Part shown: positions 62,187 to 64,000 of the stretch, one piece after another | How the letters are laid out: every line of letters starts with the position of its first letter | How positions within the stretch are numbered: position 1 is the first letter of the stretch | DNA from: Pseudanabaena sp. Salubria-1 | GTDB taxonomy: Bacteria; Cyanobacteriota; Cyanobacteriia; Pseudanabaenales; Pseudanabaenaceae | Assembly: GCA_023336205.1 (NCBI GenBank) | Contig: JALQCR010000021.1 | Location: 51,056-115,055 of the forward strand | Direction: 5' to 3' | Length of the DNA: 64,000 nt | Translations under genes and position numbers: made by a program | Notes under the pieces: generated by a model | What the model saw: only the letters and a program-made list of their open reading frames with translations | Databases searched by the model: none | Told to the model about the DNA's origin: nothing

Positions 62187-63830
62187 GGAAATGTTCCAGT
62201 AGGGAAGTTGTTGGTTTGGTTCGATTTTGACTCCCCGTAACCCTTTTTGAGCAAAAGCGTATTCTTTGTTTTGCCAGAGCGGAATAAATGGTACATCCTC
62301 AGCTAGAAGTTCTTGTATTTTTTGGAGTATTTGCGATCGCTTAGCTACGTCACGCTCTTTACGCTGCTTCGCGATTAAATCATTCATCTCTGGGCTGTTA
62401 TAAAATGATCCTTGGAACTGGCTACTACCCTTTGTGCAGCGATCTCCCTTTACTTCTTCACATTCTAAAAATGGTTTGATGTAGTTATCTGGGTCAAGAA
62501 TATCGGGAACCCAATCGAGTAAATAGGCAGGATATACGCCTTTATCTATAAAAGCAAAACCAACTGTATTTTCGACGCGCTCAGTTTTAATCTGCAAAAT
62601 TTTGCCGACATTTTTTTGGATGGAGGCATGCAGAGTACTAGCGATGAGGTCACCGTTACCACCATATTTGGGGGAATACCAAATTGTAATTTGAGCAGGT
62701 TTATCGTCGGAATATCCTGCCGACTCCAGCAATTGCCGCGCTAGTTTACCGTTACCATCACCATATTTTTGCTCAAATACGGGTTTGGAATCGGCAAATG
62801 CACTAGGAATTAAGCTATATAGGGGTGCGCGTTGGTTAAAAAATATACGCGATTCCAATAGTGGTCTATCAATTGCGGCTGCTAAAGCTTGGCGCACACG
62901 CACGTCATTCAGCGGTACTTGCTGCGTATTTAATACCATGTATAAAATAGTTGCACCTTGTCCTGATGCGATCGTCCAACCATTTTGTTTAGCATTGGTC
63001 TCTACATTTTTGACTTGGGTTGGCGTGAGCGTCTGAAAAGCGATATCAACTGCACCAGTCTTAAATGCGTTTAGTAAGTTGGAATTAGAAGAGAAAAACT
63101 GAATGTCAATCCCTTTATTGACAGGCTTTTTACCCCAATAATCAGGAAATGTATCTAATCGTAAATAGCTACCTTCAACAAACTGGGTAACTTGATAGGG
63201 ACCAGTTCCTACTAATTTATCGGGCAGAAATAGTAGCTTGCCAGTCTTTTCATCTTTAATATGCTTATATACTTGCGGCGATATTGCGGCTGCTCCTGTA
63301 AATGCTAAGAACTTTGGAAAAAATTGCAAAGGTTGTTTGAGCTTAAAAACCAGTTCAGTTTCACTCGGCACAGAGATGGCTTCGATCACATCTGTCAAAA
63401 TATATGCTGGTGCGCCTTTAGAATTCATGAAGCGGTCTAAGGCAAATTTCATTGTGTAGGCATTGAAATTCGTGCGATCGTGAAATTTGATCCCTGTTCG
63501 CACTGGCACTGTATAGATTAAGCCATCTTCACTAACTTTGGGCATATCTGCCGCCAGTTGAGGAATGATTTCGTTGGAGCCTTCTTTATATGTGTAAAGA
63601 CGTTCGAGCGTGTTGTAAAAAATATTGCTGATAAAAAATTCGTTGGCATCGGCAGGATCGAGCGTGCGAATTTTGCTGGTTGTGCCCAAAACGATGCGCT
63701 CATCAGTGCGATCGCTAATCCCCAGTTTCCTATTATTGATGATTTTACCGTTGGTACAGGCAAATAATGTGGTTATTGTGATGATGGAGATCGCAAACCA
63801 AGCCAAAAAGCGACGCAGCAAATATCTCAT
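62181..63830 (-). CDS. ABC transporter family 5 solute-binding lipoprotein
   Basis: 549 residues from ATG 63830 (the open frame reaches 63896, but MRYLLRRFLAWFAISIITIT is the likely signal). A lipobox LFAC follows the signal, so it should be a lipoprotein. SBP_bac_5 landmarks: TVPVRTGIKFHDRTNFNAYT, LVGTGPYQVTQFVEGSYLRL, and DVRVRQALAAAIDRPLL. Such proteins bring oligopeptides, nickel or other solutes to an ABC permease; no permease genes are visible here. The C-terminal end WNISK lies in the hairpin. Confidence 0.88.
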   Translation of the reverse strand: MRYLLRRFLAWFAISIITITTLFACTNGKIINNRKLGISDRTDERIVLGTTSKIRTLDPADANEFFISNIFYNTLERLYTYKEGSNEIIPQLAADMPKVSEDGLIYTVPVRTGIKFHDRTNFNAYTMKFALDRFMNSKGAPAYILTDVIEAISVPSETELVFKLKQPLQFFPKFLAFTGAAAISPQVYKHIKDEKTGKLLFLPDKLVGTGPYQVTQFVEGSYLRLDTFPDYWGKKPVNKGIDIQFFSSNSNLLNAFKTGAVDIAFQTLTPTQVKNVETNAKQNGWTIASGQGATILYMVLNTQQVPLNDVRVRQALAAAIDRPLLESRIFFNQRAPLYSLIPSAFADSKPVFEQKYGDGNGKLARQLLESAGYSDDKPAQITIWYSPKYGGNGDLIASTLHASIQKNVGKILQIKTERVENTVGFAFIDKGVYPAYLLDWVPDILDPDNYIKPFLECEEVKGDRCTKGSSQFQGSFYNSPEMNDLIAKQRKERDVAKRSQILQKIQELLAEDVPFIPLWQNKEYAFAQKGLRGVKIEPNQQLPYWNISK

Positions 63831-63962
63831 TGATCTATCTATTGATTTATTAGCCGAAAACATAACTGGATTTCTTACTGCTAAATCTTCCCACAATGTC
63901 GGATCGATGTAATGTTTGAATCAGGAAAAAAAATAGGTATTGTAAAATGAATAATTAGTGGT

Positions 63963-63985
63963 GGGGGGGGGGGGGGGGGGCCCCC
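63963..63985. other. Poly-G/poly-C run, likely assembly artefact
   Basis: A run of eighteen G followed by five C, near the window edge, unlike anything else here. Short-read instruments give such runs. Treat the last 40 bp as unreliable. Confidence 0.7.
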
Positions 63986-64000
63986 GGCAATTTTTTTGTT

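Overview
The window comes from a cyanobacterial chromosome. Evidence: the octamer GCGATCGC (HIP1) recurs throughout, and the gene set includes psbK, chlM, sqdX, cobN, hemC, an HLIP-like protein, and the Ycf35 and Ycf46 homologues. A Pseudanabaena-like lineage is my inference from overall style and was not tested. The left edge cuts a HEAT-repeat gene. The right edge ends in an 18-G run that looks like a contig-end artefact.

Layout. 1-3.7 kb: HEAT protein, Mrp-type Fe-S carrier ATPase, and a YeiH-type plus TauE/SafE-type exporter pair. 3.7-12 kb: a defence and toxin-antitoxin (TA) island with a decayed VapC, a RelE-type toxin split by an IS, a Type I restriction system (hsdM-hsdS fusion and EcoEI-like hsdR), and a PIN-type TA pair placed antiparallel between the two restriction genes. 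The borders of these modules carry arrays of the short unit AATTACGAATT. 12-30 kb: mostly housekeeping genes (FAD dehydrogenase, cobN, rsmG, tsaB, ArsR plus SulP transporter, glutathione peroxidase, ppk1, bioB, sqdX). 30.6-34 kb: an orphan AbrB-type antitoxin and a small membrane-protein gene interrupted by both an IS1595-type and an IS30-type element. 34-38.5 kb: zinc-ribbon membrane protein, rhomboid protease, ilvA, hemC. 38.7-50 kb: a decayed region with a truncated Rpn/DUF4351-like gene, a frameshifted PIN toxin, and two paralogous secreted TPR-CHAT protease genes. The first CHAT gene is broken by an amber stop and an IS4-superfamily element. The second is broken by two nested ISL3-type elements. 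50-64 kb: chlM, sppA, a 2OG-Fe(II) oxygenase, psbK, a MoaD/ThiS-like protein, an Sfp-type PPTase, a Uma2-family protein, Ycf35 and Ycf46 homologues, two PPC-like secreted paralogues and a family 5 solute-binding lipoprotein.

Two themes stand out. First, all five IS insertions have identifiable ends and exact target duplications, so the disrupted genes can be reconstructed base by base. Second, gene ends carry many perfect palindromes with 15-30 bp arms and a 3-nt loop, almost always with a GC-NNN-GC centre. Some reach into the last codons of the flanking genes, and one pair of related elements shows compensatory base changes. Palindromic repeats also lie inside cobN as translated in-frame insertions. 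I saw no rRNA, tRNA or CRISPR array. No database search was possible; family names rest on recognised motifs.
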